A DNA stretch of 36,090 nt from Diphasiastrum complanatum (Eukaryota; Streptophyta; Lycopodiopsida; Lycopodiales; Lycopodiaceae). The notes below the pieces were generated by a model. That model did not search any database. It saw only the letters and a program-made list of their open reading frames with translations, and was not told the DNA's origin. Position numbers and translations under genes: made by a program. Each line of letters starts with the position of its first letter. Within the stretch, counting starts at the first letter, position 1. Location of the stretch: the NCBI GenBank assembly GCA_029204225.1, contig MU835813.1:1-36090 (forward strand). Reading direction: 5' to 3'. Below are positions 1 through 8,800 of this stretch, piece by piece.

Positions 1-66
1 AAATGCATAATTGGTAGAATTTAACCTCTCACTAGCTTCTAGAAGGTAGGCTCCCACTGATCCCAT
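1..66 (-). CDS. N-terminus of copia-type gag (partial)
   Basis: ATG (complement of 64-66) opens MGSVGAYLLEASERLNSTNY and continues in frame to the window edge. The LxxxNYxxW-like pattern, with NYAF at the edge, matches the start of Ty1/copia gag proteins (UBN2/DUF4219 type). It lies about 610 nt downstream of the primer binding site, as expected for a gag start. Only 22 codons are visible, so family assignment rests on this short motif and its position. Confidence 0.55.
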   Translation of the reverse strand, partial: MGSVGAYLLEASERLNSTNYAF

Positions 67-676
67 CTTACTAGCAAGATTCTACACACAAGATATAGAT
101 TTGTTTGGACCTGAAACTCACAAAGGTTTCTAGTGTTTCACTCAAATGTTGACTTCTAATCCAACAGATGGATTTGTAATCACAGTTCTATCACTCCCTC
201 ACAAAGCTGGAATGGAGATAAGATGAGATGAAAACTATTCTCAAGCAAATCTTGCCAATCTTGGCTATCTTGGACAAAAACTGACTCTATCTCTCTCATT
301 CACTTTGATGTACTTTCAAGACCTGGTTTCCACTTTAAGAAGGTCTGAAATCAGCCTAGATTAATTAGTTTTCATGAAACAAATTCAAAACTAATCAATG
401 GCAAGTGATTTTGGTAGCTTATCCTAGGATTTGCACCAAAAATTACATCAAACTGACACCAGATGAATTTTCTATGATCCAATGAATATGGGTTATTAAA
501 TGCTAGTTCAGAGATGCCCACACGTGTGAACAGTACAGATTTTGATCCTGAAAAAGTTTGGGATCAATCCCCTCACCAAAACCTAAATACCAACTCGCCC
601 TTCCAATACTAGCTTTTTGCACCAAAACCTGCTAAAACTGGATTAGATTCAGACACAGATCAATGGCCTTGTACTT

Positions 677-690
677 GGCTCTGATACCAT
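677..690 (-). other. Primer binding site (initiator tRNA-Met type)
   Basis: The minus strand reads TGGTATCAGAGCC, the standard 13-nt complement of plant initiator Met-tRNA, one or two bases after the LTR end. It fixes the element's orientation as minus. Confidence 0.85.
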
Positions 691-691
691 G

Positions 692-1393
692 TGAAAAGTA
701 CAGTACTAAGGACCATAAATGGATCTTTGAATGATCCACAAGGTGATTGTATGCTTGTTAAACAATCTATCAGAAACTAGTCATCAGAAAACATGATCTA
801 GTTTAGCAGCTTGATAGGAAACAAGTAGAGACAATCAAAGCATTGATCAATTAGTGTAATCCAACTCCACACGTGTGGAAATAAGGCTGTAGTACGGCCT
901 GTAGACAGTGTTTACAAAGTGCCAAAGTTGGGTTTCATTGGAAATCAAGAGTAATCACCATACAATGAGAGGAAACTCGAGTTTCTCTAAAAGTTTCTAT
1001 CTTCTCACTATGGAGAATGAGAATACATAGTAAAACACACATCCTTTGCTAAGTTAGGTGAAAATCCAGCATGTAATAAGGAAGTAGACTCCACTTTCTT
1101 GCCCTAATGTGAAAACCCTAGCCTAGATCCAAGAGTCATGCTTGGTAGGTGCATGGTAGGTACAAATCTCATCATAAATCATGGTCTAGATCCTACAAAG
1201 TAGGAATCACTACCAAATGGACACAACCACTCCTCTTGACTTGTGGCAACCTACTTTAGGTGTGTATGTACAAGTGGCACTTTGGCCATTCAAGTAACCA
1301 ACAAACAATATTGACAAAATGTACAATATTCTACATGGCTAGATTTGCCAATGTAGGCAATTTTTCATAGCGTGCCCTTATGGGTACGTAACA
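692..1393 (-). repeat. 5' LTR (TG...CA) of the minus-strand copia-type element
   Basis: On the minus strand the sequence opens TGTTACGTACCCATAAGG and closes TTTTCA immediately before a near-perfect initiator-Met primer binding site. The left border is set by that site. The right border is set by resumption of integrase coding at 1394. Confidence 0.75.
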
Positions 1394-1796
1394 TTCGAAG
1401 GTACTTCGGATGGGAAAATGTCATAAGCTATATATTTGTTATAGCGGACCTTATAAGATTGTAAAGAAAATCAACCATGTTGCTTATGAGCTAGATCTTC
1501 CGATTGGGGTTGGGGTTCATCTTGTTTTTCATGTACGTTGTTTAAAGGAACGACTCAGTAGGAAGGATTCCATAATTACGGAAGGTGAACTGGTTGTATT
1601 AGAGGATCTGTCTACCTTTGATCCTAACATACCTGAAAAAGTTGTTAACGTTCGTCGTCACCAATTGAGAAATTGTTTGGTTTCTAAATTTCTCGTACAT
1701 TGGAAAGGCAAGTCAGATGATGAGGACACTTGGGAGAGAGAAGACTACTTAAGACTGAACTTTCCTAGTTTGCTTCCTTTAGCAGGAGACTCTTGA
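1394..1796 (+). pseudogene. Ty3/gypsy chromovirus polyprotein: integrase C-terminus with chromodomain (5'-truncated)
   Basis: This is the C-terminal end of a chromovirus polyprotein. The upstream frame (SKVLRMGKCHKL) leads into the GPY/F module (SGPYKIV...HVAYELDLP) typical of Ty3/gypsy integrases. A chromodomain follows (VVNVRRHQLRN...FLVHWKGK...DTWERED) and a stop at 1794-1796. Chromodomains of this kind direct integration to chromatin marks. The rest of the polyprotein is cut off at 1393/1394 by the minus-strand copia-type LTR. The remaining 130 or so codons contain no stop, so the element was probably intact until fairly recently. Confidence 0.85.
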
Positions 1797-1808
1797 AGGG
1801 GGAGGGAG
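1797..1808 (+). other. Polypurine tract of the chromovirus
   Basis: AGGGGGAGGGAG directly follows the polyprotein stop and abuts the LTR start TGTTA at 1809. This is the expected plus-strand priming site. Confidence 0.75.
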
Positions 1809-2333
1809 TGTTATGTACCCATAAGGCATGCAATAGGAAACTTGAGGTGACGTTCTCAGTTATAGGACGGAACACTGATCTGGAGTTATAGGGCTTTTGG
1901 GTGCCACATGTCAATGTCTTATTGGCATGCAGTGACTCGTTGTTATGGACCCGCGTCAGTGTGCACAACTGCCGCGTGTCATTGGTCATGCGTGACTCCT
2001 ATGGTCGGAGATGACCCACCTGGACTATGTATATAGAGGTGGATCTCTATGAGCTTGGCATTCATTCTCTCCTGGAGAATGAAGAGCTCTTCGACTGGTG
2101 GTCAGGTCAGGATGAGTATCTAGGCCTCAAGATGTAGGTAGGCGAGGGTCGAGGGTAAGGCATGGTGGTATGGGACACCATGGCTTACCTGAGATCCGAG
2201 CTTGCGTGATGGTGGTCTGTAGCTCTAGTGCACGTGGGTGAGGTGGTAGTACCTCCATGGTTGGGTGGTAGCGTAGTGTTCGTCACCTGTTTGTGCTTTA
2301 ACAATGACCGGGACGACGGTGGGGATTCTAACA
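1809..2333 (+). repeat. Chromovirus LTR, 525 bp, with TATA box
   Basis: It begins TGTTA and ends TAACA, with the polypurine tract on its left and a primer binding site two bases to its right. A TATA-like TATATAG at 2030-2036 would be the internal LTR promoter. The LTR therefore has 3'-LTR context on one side and 5'-LTR context on the other. Confidence 0.8.
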
Positions 2334-2335
2334 TT

Positions 2336-2348
2336 TGGTATCAAAGCC
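2336..2348 (+). other. Primer binding site downstream of the chromovirus LTR
   Basis: TGGTATCAAAGCC differs by one base from the initiator Met-tRNA complement and begins two bases after the LTR. It marks the start of another internal region on the + strand. The leader-like sequence after it carries no gag ORF that I can see. Confidence 0.75.
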
Positions 2349-3540
2349 ACCAATAATTGTGTATAAGGTGCAATCGCTCTAACTTACGTTTTTGGTTGGC
2401 TTAAGCTTTTAGCTGATGTTTTTTGAAGGCTTACTTGAGTTCGTTGAATCGAACTGAACAACTTTGCTTTTTGGTTCGTCTCAATCCGAGGTCGTTTTGA
2501 TTGAAACGAGCCACCTTTGCTAGCTATGGTGGAAGTTATCGATTTTTTTAAATTTTTGGCGGTTTAAAAACTTCAAATTCTGGCCTTATTTTGGGACTCG
2601 GAAGTCGGAAGTCAAAGTTTTTTTTTTTGCTTTTTCATTTTTTTTCATGCACTTTTTTTTGCGCCTGCGCGCGAGAGTTTTGTACGGCTCTGACAAAGTT
2701 TGTGCCAGGCGGATAGTCGCAGGCTGTAGGTTACTTGTTTGGGATAGAGGAGTACGAGGAGAGATGTAATTTTCACTTTGTACTTTATAAAGTACAGGTT
2801 TCAGATTCACACATTACTCTATGTGTGTGGGAGGTCAAACCTTATCTTTTAACTTGGAAAAACCTTTTTTTTTAGTTGAACATAGGTTCAATCTAGTTAA
2901 CTTGTTTTGTACCTCAAAAGTACACAATAAGTTTTTTTTTATTCTCTAAGTTTTAAAGAAAGGTGACCTTGTATGGAAAGAACGTCTAGCTGCTCACAAT
3001 TTTATAAACTTTGACAGCTTTGACTATTAAAAATGAGAAAATTTGAAGTTTTTTCCTTTACCTCCTCCTCTTGAATGTACAGTTGTACCAGCACTAAAGC
3101 ATTACTACTAATGCATTCTACCTTCATTCTTATGAAAATTGGCATATCAATGTTCATAGCAACTTTGACATGTCTTTTTTTGTCACATTTCTTGAAAATA
3201 TGCCTGCAGTATGCCTTGTTCCATAAACTTTTTCTTTTCTTCAAATCTATGAAGCTGAAGGACACGAACCATTCGCGCTTTGTCCTTATGAAACAATTGA
3301 CATGTGATGTTGAAGGGCTTGAAAATTTGTTATTAGCCTTCAACTTAATTAATTTACAGCCAACAACAACATATGAACAAACAACAAACCTTGGAAAAAT
3401 ATTTAAAAGAAAGCCTAAAAAAAAATTATAAAATAAAAAATGACTTCCAAGGCAAAGATAAGAACATATTTAACCATTCGAATTAAAAACACAACATAAA
3501 GCTTTGGCGTGGTGTTTTACTAATTATTCCTAAAGTGCAA
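2349..3540. other. Chromovirus leader remnant grading into AT-rich non-coding DNA
   Basis: The first few hundred bases look like a retrotransposon leader. After about 2820 the sequence is AT-rich with T and A tracts. No conserved ORF is visible; the small open frames near 3000-3430 have no recognisable motif. Confidence 0.4.
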
Positions 3541-3550
3541 TGTTATTGCA

Positions 3551-3712
3551 ATGGAATGTATTATGGAAGGAGTCGGGCAGAAGCCATTCTGCTCGGTAAG
3601 GATTTCCAAACAAATTTGGGCGAGGCCCAGAGGGGCTGAGCCTAAATTTTTTTGGAAAGCCGAACCGGGCAAAATGGCCTTTGCCCGGCTCCTTCCATTG
3701 CGTAATGGATAC
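3551..3712. repeat. Foldback element / long imperfect hairpin (about 75-bp arms)
   Basis: The left arm (from TGGAAGGAGTCGGGCAGAAG, about 3564) and the right arm (to GCCCGGCTCCTTCCA, about 3698) are inverted copies with scattered mismatches. They meet around a short G/C-rich loop near 3628-3640. Because of the symmetry both strands show related small open frames. It may be a MITE or a small-RNA-producing hairpin; it has no coding potential of its own. Confidence 0.75.
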
Positions 3713-3782
3713 CTGAAATTTTTTCAAAGCACATTACGAAGCATAATAGGCAGGTTTGACTTTGACTGACCAACACAAAATG

Positions 3783-3812
3783 TGCCACGTGGCAACTGTA
3801 CGGGATCCGTAC
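3783..3812. promoter_or_regulatory. Perfect G-box palindrome and adjacent inverted repeat
   Basis: TGCCACGTGGCA (3783-3794) is a 12-bp perfect palindrome around the CACGTG G-box core. GTACGG/CCGTAC with a 3-bp gap follows at 3798-3812. It is 1.7 kb upstream of the kinase gene, so a regulatory role is only a possibility. Confidence 0.3.
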
Positions 3813-3830
3813 GGACGGGCACAGACAGGC

Positions 3831-4640
3831 AAAAAAAAAAAAAGCAGAATCTGTTTTTTAATTTATTTGAAAATGGGCATAATATGCAACAGGTATCCAT
3901 TACGTATATGTTACAGTCCGGTTTCAAAGTGAGGTTTCTCGTATTCAATGATATCTTTTTTCAAAAACTTTCGAACATGAGAACTTAAAACAAATGTAAC
4001 CAAATTATGACTTTTGAATGGGACCTAATGACATATTATGGATCTTGAAATCCATAGACTGTTATCAAAAAACAAATTATGGTCCATACATATTTGGTGG
4101 GTCATAAATGTATCACTCTTAAAGTAAAGTGTTTTCCAAGCGTTTATGGTTAGGGAATAGATTTCTTGGCCACTTTTCCAATCACTCCAAGCTATAGATG
4201 GAAGGACCACTAAGGAATCCATTCCCCCATGCGTAAACACCTCTTATTTTTTTGATGGTCAACACTATAGGGAATAATGCAGGGCATATTGGGCTTAGGG
4301 TCCTTGCCCTTGGTGCTTATAGGCACAAAATCCCCATGTTCAAGAGTTTTGAGCTTGACCCAACCAGCTTTCGCCATGTGGGAATACTGATTTAAACAAA
4401 ATTGCTCTTGTTCATATGACTGCGAAATGTTTGTGAGATTCAAGGTTCATGCTTGTACACGACCTGCAAGAGCCCTCAACATTTCCCTACACATGTTTCG
4501 TTGAAAGAAAGTGAAACATTCACATGTCTATGGCTTCTTCGACAGGCATCACATTTACTTGTGAGATGACGAAAACACTCGCCATGTGGCACGAGGTGAG
4601 GGTTCCAAACAATGGGAAGTGATTTGATTGGGCAAAGTGA
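3831..4640. other. Intergenic DNA without recognisable features
   Basis: It starts with a 13-base A tract (3831-3843). Small open frames on both strands here have no family resemblance or codon pattern that I can support. Confidence 0.4.
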
Positions 4641-4644
4641 CTCG

Positions 4645-4688
4645 CAGTGCTTCCCAACATACAGTGCAGTGCTTCCCAACATACAGTG
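4645..4688. repeat. Tandem duplication, 22-bp unit x2 plus partial
   Basis: The unit CAGTGCTTCCCAACATACAGTG occurs at 4645-4666 and identically at 4667-4688. A truncated third unit (CTTCCAACATG) follows. Confidence 0.9.
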
Positions 4689-4699
4689 CTTCCAACATG

Positions 4700-5430
4700 C
4701 CAGGGGTATCTCCAAGATGCAAGGCAATAGCCCTTACCTACTACATACATACATGAGGCCTCCTTTGAAATTTCAACACCCACCCTCTACCACACAGTCG
4801 CACCTACCCGTCCGCCCTCTCCCACGTTGCGCAGCCAGGAAGCGGAGGCAAAGCGAATCGTAGCCGCACATCTGGCAGACTGCCAGTTTGTACGGATATA
4901 AGATGGCCACGTGGCCAACTGAGGACCTTTCGCTCTAACACGCCACCAATTCGTTGCAACCACACTCGGAAGCGCATAGGCTTACCTTCCTTTTCCAAAT
5001 GAAGGGTGCCCTTCTCTTCTTTTCAACTGCTAACTTTCATTTCACCTTTCAATTGAAATGTACAACCAAAAGTTGTGAGCCCTTTGAACGTAGTTAAGAC
5101 TTCAGTATGAAGTTTGAGGCCTTTATGAAGCTTTTCAACTTGAGGAGAAGATCTTGCAACGGGCCTTCAAATGACGTTTTGCTCAACGCTGTTTCTCCTC
5201 TGAGAAGGCCGAGAGTTCCTTGAAGGGCAGTGACGCTTTTCAAAGTGCAAATCTGCAGTTTTCTTTTACCCAATGAATGATCGCCACGTCAACTGGCGGC
5301 CCGTCATGCGGACGCGAGCCGACCTAACATGTGACTAGGACTCGCCAACCAAACCGCCACCAAAAGTGGATGCGCCTCCTCTCGCGTCTCCATGCCCTGG
5401 TATCAGTTGCGATCATTATCTTTTACACGA
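4700..5430. other. Upstream flank / promoter region of the shikimate kinase gene
   Basis: It is less AT-rich than its surroundings and contains ACGT-core sites (GGCCACGTGGCC near 4906, CGCCACGTCAACTGGCGG near 5283). These resemble plant bZIP/bHLH sites. No open frame here has a recognisable product. Confidence 0.3.
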
Positions 5431-5438
5431 TATATAAA
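5431..5438 (+). promoter_or_regulatory. TATA box of the shikimate kinase gene
   Basis: TATATAAA lies 98 bp upstream of the exon 1 ATG. Transcription would be expected to start near 5460-5470, giving a leader of roughly 70 nt. This is the only strong TATA match close to exon 1 and supports 5536 as the first coding exon. Confidence 0.6.
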
Positions 5439-5457
5439 AATGTAGCGCTATCGATCG

Positions 5458-5496
5458 ATGGAGATGGCGAGAATAGCATTTCTATCCCAGGTCTGA
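5458..5496 (+). other. Short upstream ORF in the leader (12 codons plus stop)
   Basis: ATG at 5458, with a second in-frame ATG at 5464, encodes MEMARIAFLSQV and stops at 5494-5496. A further out-of-frame ATG at 5498 overlaps the main start. Whether these are in the mRNA depends on the exact start site, which from the TATA box would fall almost on them. Confidence 0.35.
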
Positions 5497-5535
5497 CATG
5501 CTCTGTAGCTTCATCGTTGCTTTGGATTGCAGCAG

Positions 5536-5809
5536 ATGGAGGTGTTGCAAGTGCAGGTTCATGGGAATCTGTTTTCGGGTGGATTGGTGCCTGCAGCAGC
5601 AACTTCTGTGAACAAATTCAGAGAGACAGCATCATGGAGGTGTAACGGCGGCTTTCTTCCAGGGCAGCGCAAAGATGCAAGGAACGTTAAATCACCCTTG
5701 CTCGGCTTGCACGTTCGTCAAATTTACAGACCTGCAGGTGCTCCGCCAGTGCGTTGTTGTTCATTGCAAGAGCCCGCCATTTTCCCGTCTCAAAGTGATG
5801 GCTATGGAG
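5536..5809 (+). CDS. SK: Shikimate kinase exon 1: start codon and transit-peptide-like leader
   Basis: ATG at 5536 opens 91 codons plus one base, ending at a clean donor (GGAG|GTAAGC, intron from 5810). The peptide begins [10 protein letters not shown]. It is rich in S, A, R, G and P and poor in acidic residues, as expected of a chloroplast transit peptide. The phase-1 end matches the phase-1 start of the exon at 22692. An in-frame TTG lies three codons upstream, so the ATG is preferred. A TATA box sits about 100 bp upstream. An alternative is that this exon belongs to a different gene, but no other continuation was found. Confidence 0.72.
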
Positions 5810-8800
5810 GTAAGCTTTCTATGCAGTTTGTTTCCTCCTATAAGCGTCTCAAATATAGTTTCTCAGATCTATTACTGTGGCTGCCCTATTTTCTATAAAA
5901 TCTTACATATTAGCTGTTGGAGCTGAAAGTTTGAGATTGTTCAGAGGCTCCTTCTCAGTGACTGTAAGAAATCCTCAATTTGCAGTTCTATGTGTTATAA
6001 TGTCACAAGCATCATGTTCTTATTTTTCGTCTTAAATTTCTCAATACCTTCCTTGGTGCTGACGCAACTGGAGAAATTTTGCACTTAACGAACGTCAAGT
6101 TGCTAACATTGCAAGAAACTGATGAGCAATTTGAGCCCGTACAGGAATCTTAAACGCTGATTTGCGGGATTTAGAGGGACTAAACGCAGTCAGCACTCAA
6201 AGCAAGTTAACTATATGGATCAGTTTCGGAAGGGTTTTCCATTTGTATCATCGATGTGGCTAAGCTATGAAATTATGTACATGTATAGATTCCTGTATCC
6301 CATATGACGGGCATCATAAGTTGGAGCTAACCATTTATTACATCGTAAAAATTGGCTTTTCTGTCCTTTTTTGTAAATGGAGCCTAGCGACAATGGAACC
6401 CGATGTAACCTTGAAAATTGAGAACCTCAGCAGCAGGGGAGGCTACGAGTGTTGGTTGGTTCCCAAATATTTAAGATACCCGCTGATTCAAGGTGTTGCC
6501 TTTCTTTTTAAACCAAGAACTGCCTGATCAGGTATTAGATTACAATCCTTCTACTTAGCAGTTCTCAATAATATCTTATCCTTTTACTTGGTGGTTCTCA
6601 ATTTGCCAGTTATTACTCTATCAAGAACCACCGGGTCCTATACAAGATTCTGAGCATATATCATTTTGTTACATAGTAATGGCAATTACACATTCATGTA
6701 AAAAAAATAATAAAGAGCTAGAAAAGTTTAAAAATATTGGCCAACATTTATTGTCCATAAAAATAACATTCACACTTAAACCATCTAAAATAAATCACCT
6801 TTACAAAAATCGTTAATAAATTTCTAGTTGCACACTACTTCTTTGTTGGCCCACCACTTGTTGTCCTAAGTGGCGAGTTATGAGTTACTTCCTCCACAAG
6901 CTTGTAAGAAAATTTCATCTTTTAGATTCTTTGTAGGTCCAATTAATACTAGGAGGCTTATAACCCCCCCCTCCATAGGGCGGTTTGGTTGTCAACCTCA
7001 ATCCACCTGAAAAACCCATACCCACCGGCTCTATATAGAAGCCGGTTCCTGAAAAACAGCATATCAGTCGGTTAGGATCTCAAGAACCAAGTTGATAACC
7101 GGGTTTAGAACAGCAGGGTGAAAAGCCAATACCCGGCAAAACACGGAGATTACCCTTAACCTCTTGATGCTGATGTTAACAACATGAAGCGACCTACCCT
7201 TCTTATTGCCAAGAAAAAAATTTAAACTTATAAATGACAAAAAGCATATTTACACAATGCTTTGAAACTTGCCCATCTCATGGCTTATGCACGTAACCTG
7301 GCTCGTCCTACTAGGCGTTGGGTTCCTAGGCAGAATAGGCTTGACTGGGCCAACTTCACATTACATAGTGTCAGGTACTTATATTCTGCCTCAGTGTGAA
7401 CACGTTGGACTTGTAAATTGTAAATTGTAAATGTTGAAATGGCTCACACCGGCCTATGGTGTTTTGTAAGAAAATGTAAATAGCAGATTAACTTGATGAC
7501 CTACTTGTATTTGGTATAGGGTATTGGGTCTTAATTTAGAGGCTGCTGGATTGACCTCCTAAAAAGTAGGAGAGTTCACCGGTCAATGGGACATGTGTCA
7601 TATGCTCACTGGGACACTTGGTCTAGTGTATGAGTGACACATTTCGGATGGTGGTCCTACTCACTTGCATGTGTGTTAGGGTACTACCAAGTGGGAGTGT
7701 TGACTGTGCATGGAGTATGCCATGTTTCAACTACTATGTAGCAGGTGGCTGGGAGGAGACTTAGTAGTAGTGCTCTTAGGTGTTTATGCTAGTATCTTGA
7801 CATGTACTTTGAGAAGAAATCAATAAAGTGGATATTGGGTGCCTACTTTCATGTGCTTTGGGTTTGGTTTAGAGAGCTTTGTGAGACATAGGCTGGCTTG
7901 ATGGAAAATGTGTCCAATTGCTAGGGGCACTAGGGAACTGATATACCATTGTGTGGCGTCCTCAACAAATGATAACTTTGTTGAAGAGGGATGCAACACA
8001 TAGAAAAGGCATGTGTCTAGTCAAAACCCTAACCACTTCACCCCCAAGCCAAGGTGACTGAATGCAAGAGAGGAGGAGATCCTTGCTTCTGAAATCAGAA
8101 AATACAATGAGAAGATGGTCGAATTCCACAAGGTTAAATAATCTCCAAAAGCTAGAGAATATTCCCTCTTGGATCCCTCCAATCCTATCAAAAGCATTTG
8201 ACCTCCTATTCTTGCACAAAAGCCATCAATCAGCATGCAAAAGCTCCATAGGTCCAATTAGAGTACCTAGGCCCTCATAAGATTATTAATTACATTACCA
8301 GAATGACGTGGCGTAACTAACAACCTTATACACTGGAGTACCGGCTATCCATGTCAGGAATTATTCCGAATCCCACATACTGGACATGGACGTAACACCA
8401 TAGAACTATTGTCAAGGCTATAATCGTGAAAGACTTTATAGACGATTATTTTAAGAGGACGCATAGTTCAAGGGAACAATGCCCATAACTTAAAGACTTT
8501 ATAGACGATCATTTAAGAACACATAATTGATTCAAGGGAACAATGCACATGGTTGATATCCTTGGACTATATTGAACTACGACCCATAACTTAGATCTCC
8601 CTAAAGCTTACCAAGGCTTGCATGCCATAGAGACATAGATGGGGTGAAATTTGAATTAACTACTAGCTGTAGTGCAACTACTTGACAAGAAAGTGCTTAA
8701 GGTATTCAAAGCAACCACAACAATACAAGAGACAAATAAATAGCTACGTCAAAGAAGCATTCACCATAGCATGCATCATTGGGGGTCAAGCACAAGATTG

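Larger units (their letters stand above)
1..1393 (-). mobile_element. 5' end of a Ty1/copia-type LTR retrotransposon, cut by the window edge
   Basis: Read on the minus strand: a 702-bp LTR (1393 to 692) starting TGTTACGTACCC and ending CA, a primer binding site, a leader of about 610 bp, then the start of gag running off the left edge. It sits inside the chromovirus integrase. Coding resumes at 1394 directly after the LTR end, so this is a nested insertion. The target duplication on this side would be about 1394-1398 (TTCGA); its partner is outside the window. Confidence 0.75.

Noticed and set aside
2961-2990. Short KGDLVWKERL-like reading, reminiscent of an integrase C-terminus
   Set aside because: Too short and without flanking GPY/F or chromodomain sequence; probably coincidence.
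3075-3431. 118-codon + strand open frame with hydrophobic stretches
   Set aside because: AT-rich, ends in poly-lysine from an A tract, no motif, and a comparable minus-strand open frame overlaps it; typical chance ORF.
4476-4863. Several overlapping 77-87-codon open frames on both strands
   Set aside because: No family signal, mutually overlapping, and partly generated by the 22-bp tandem repeat.
5331-5645. 104-codon open frame overlapping exon 1 in another phase
   Set aside because: It spans the TATA box and leader, has no recognisable domain, and conflicts with the kinase exon frame, which has phase and transit-peptide support.
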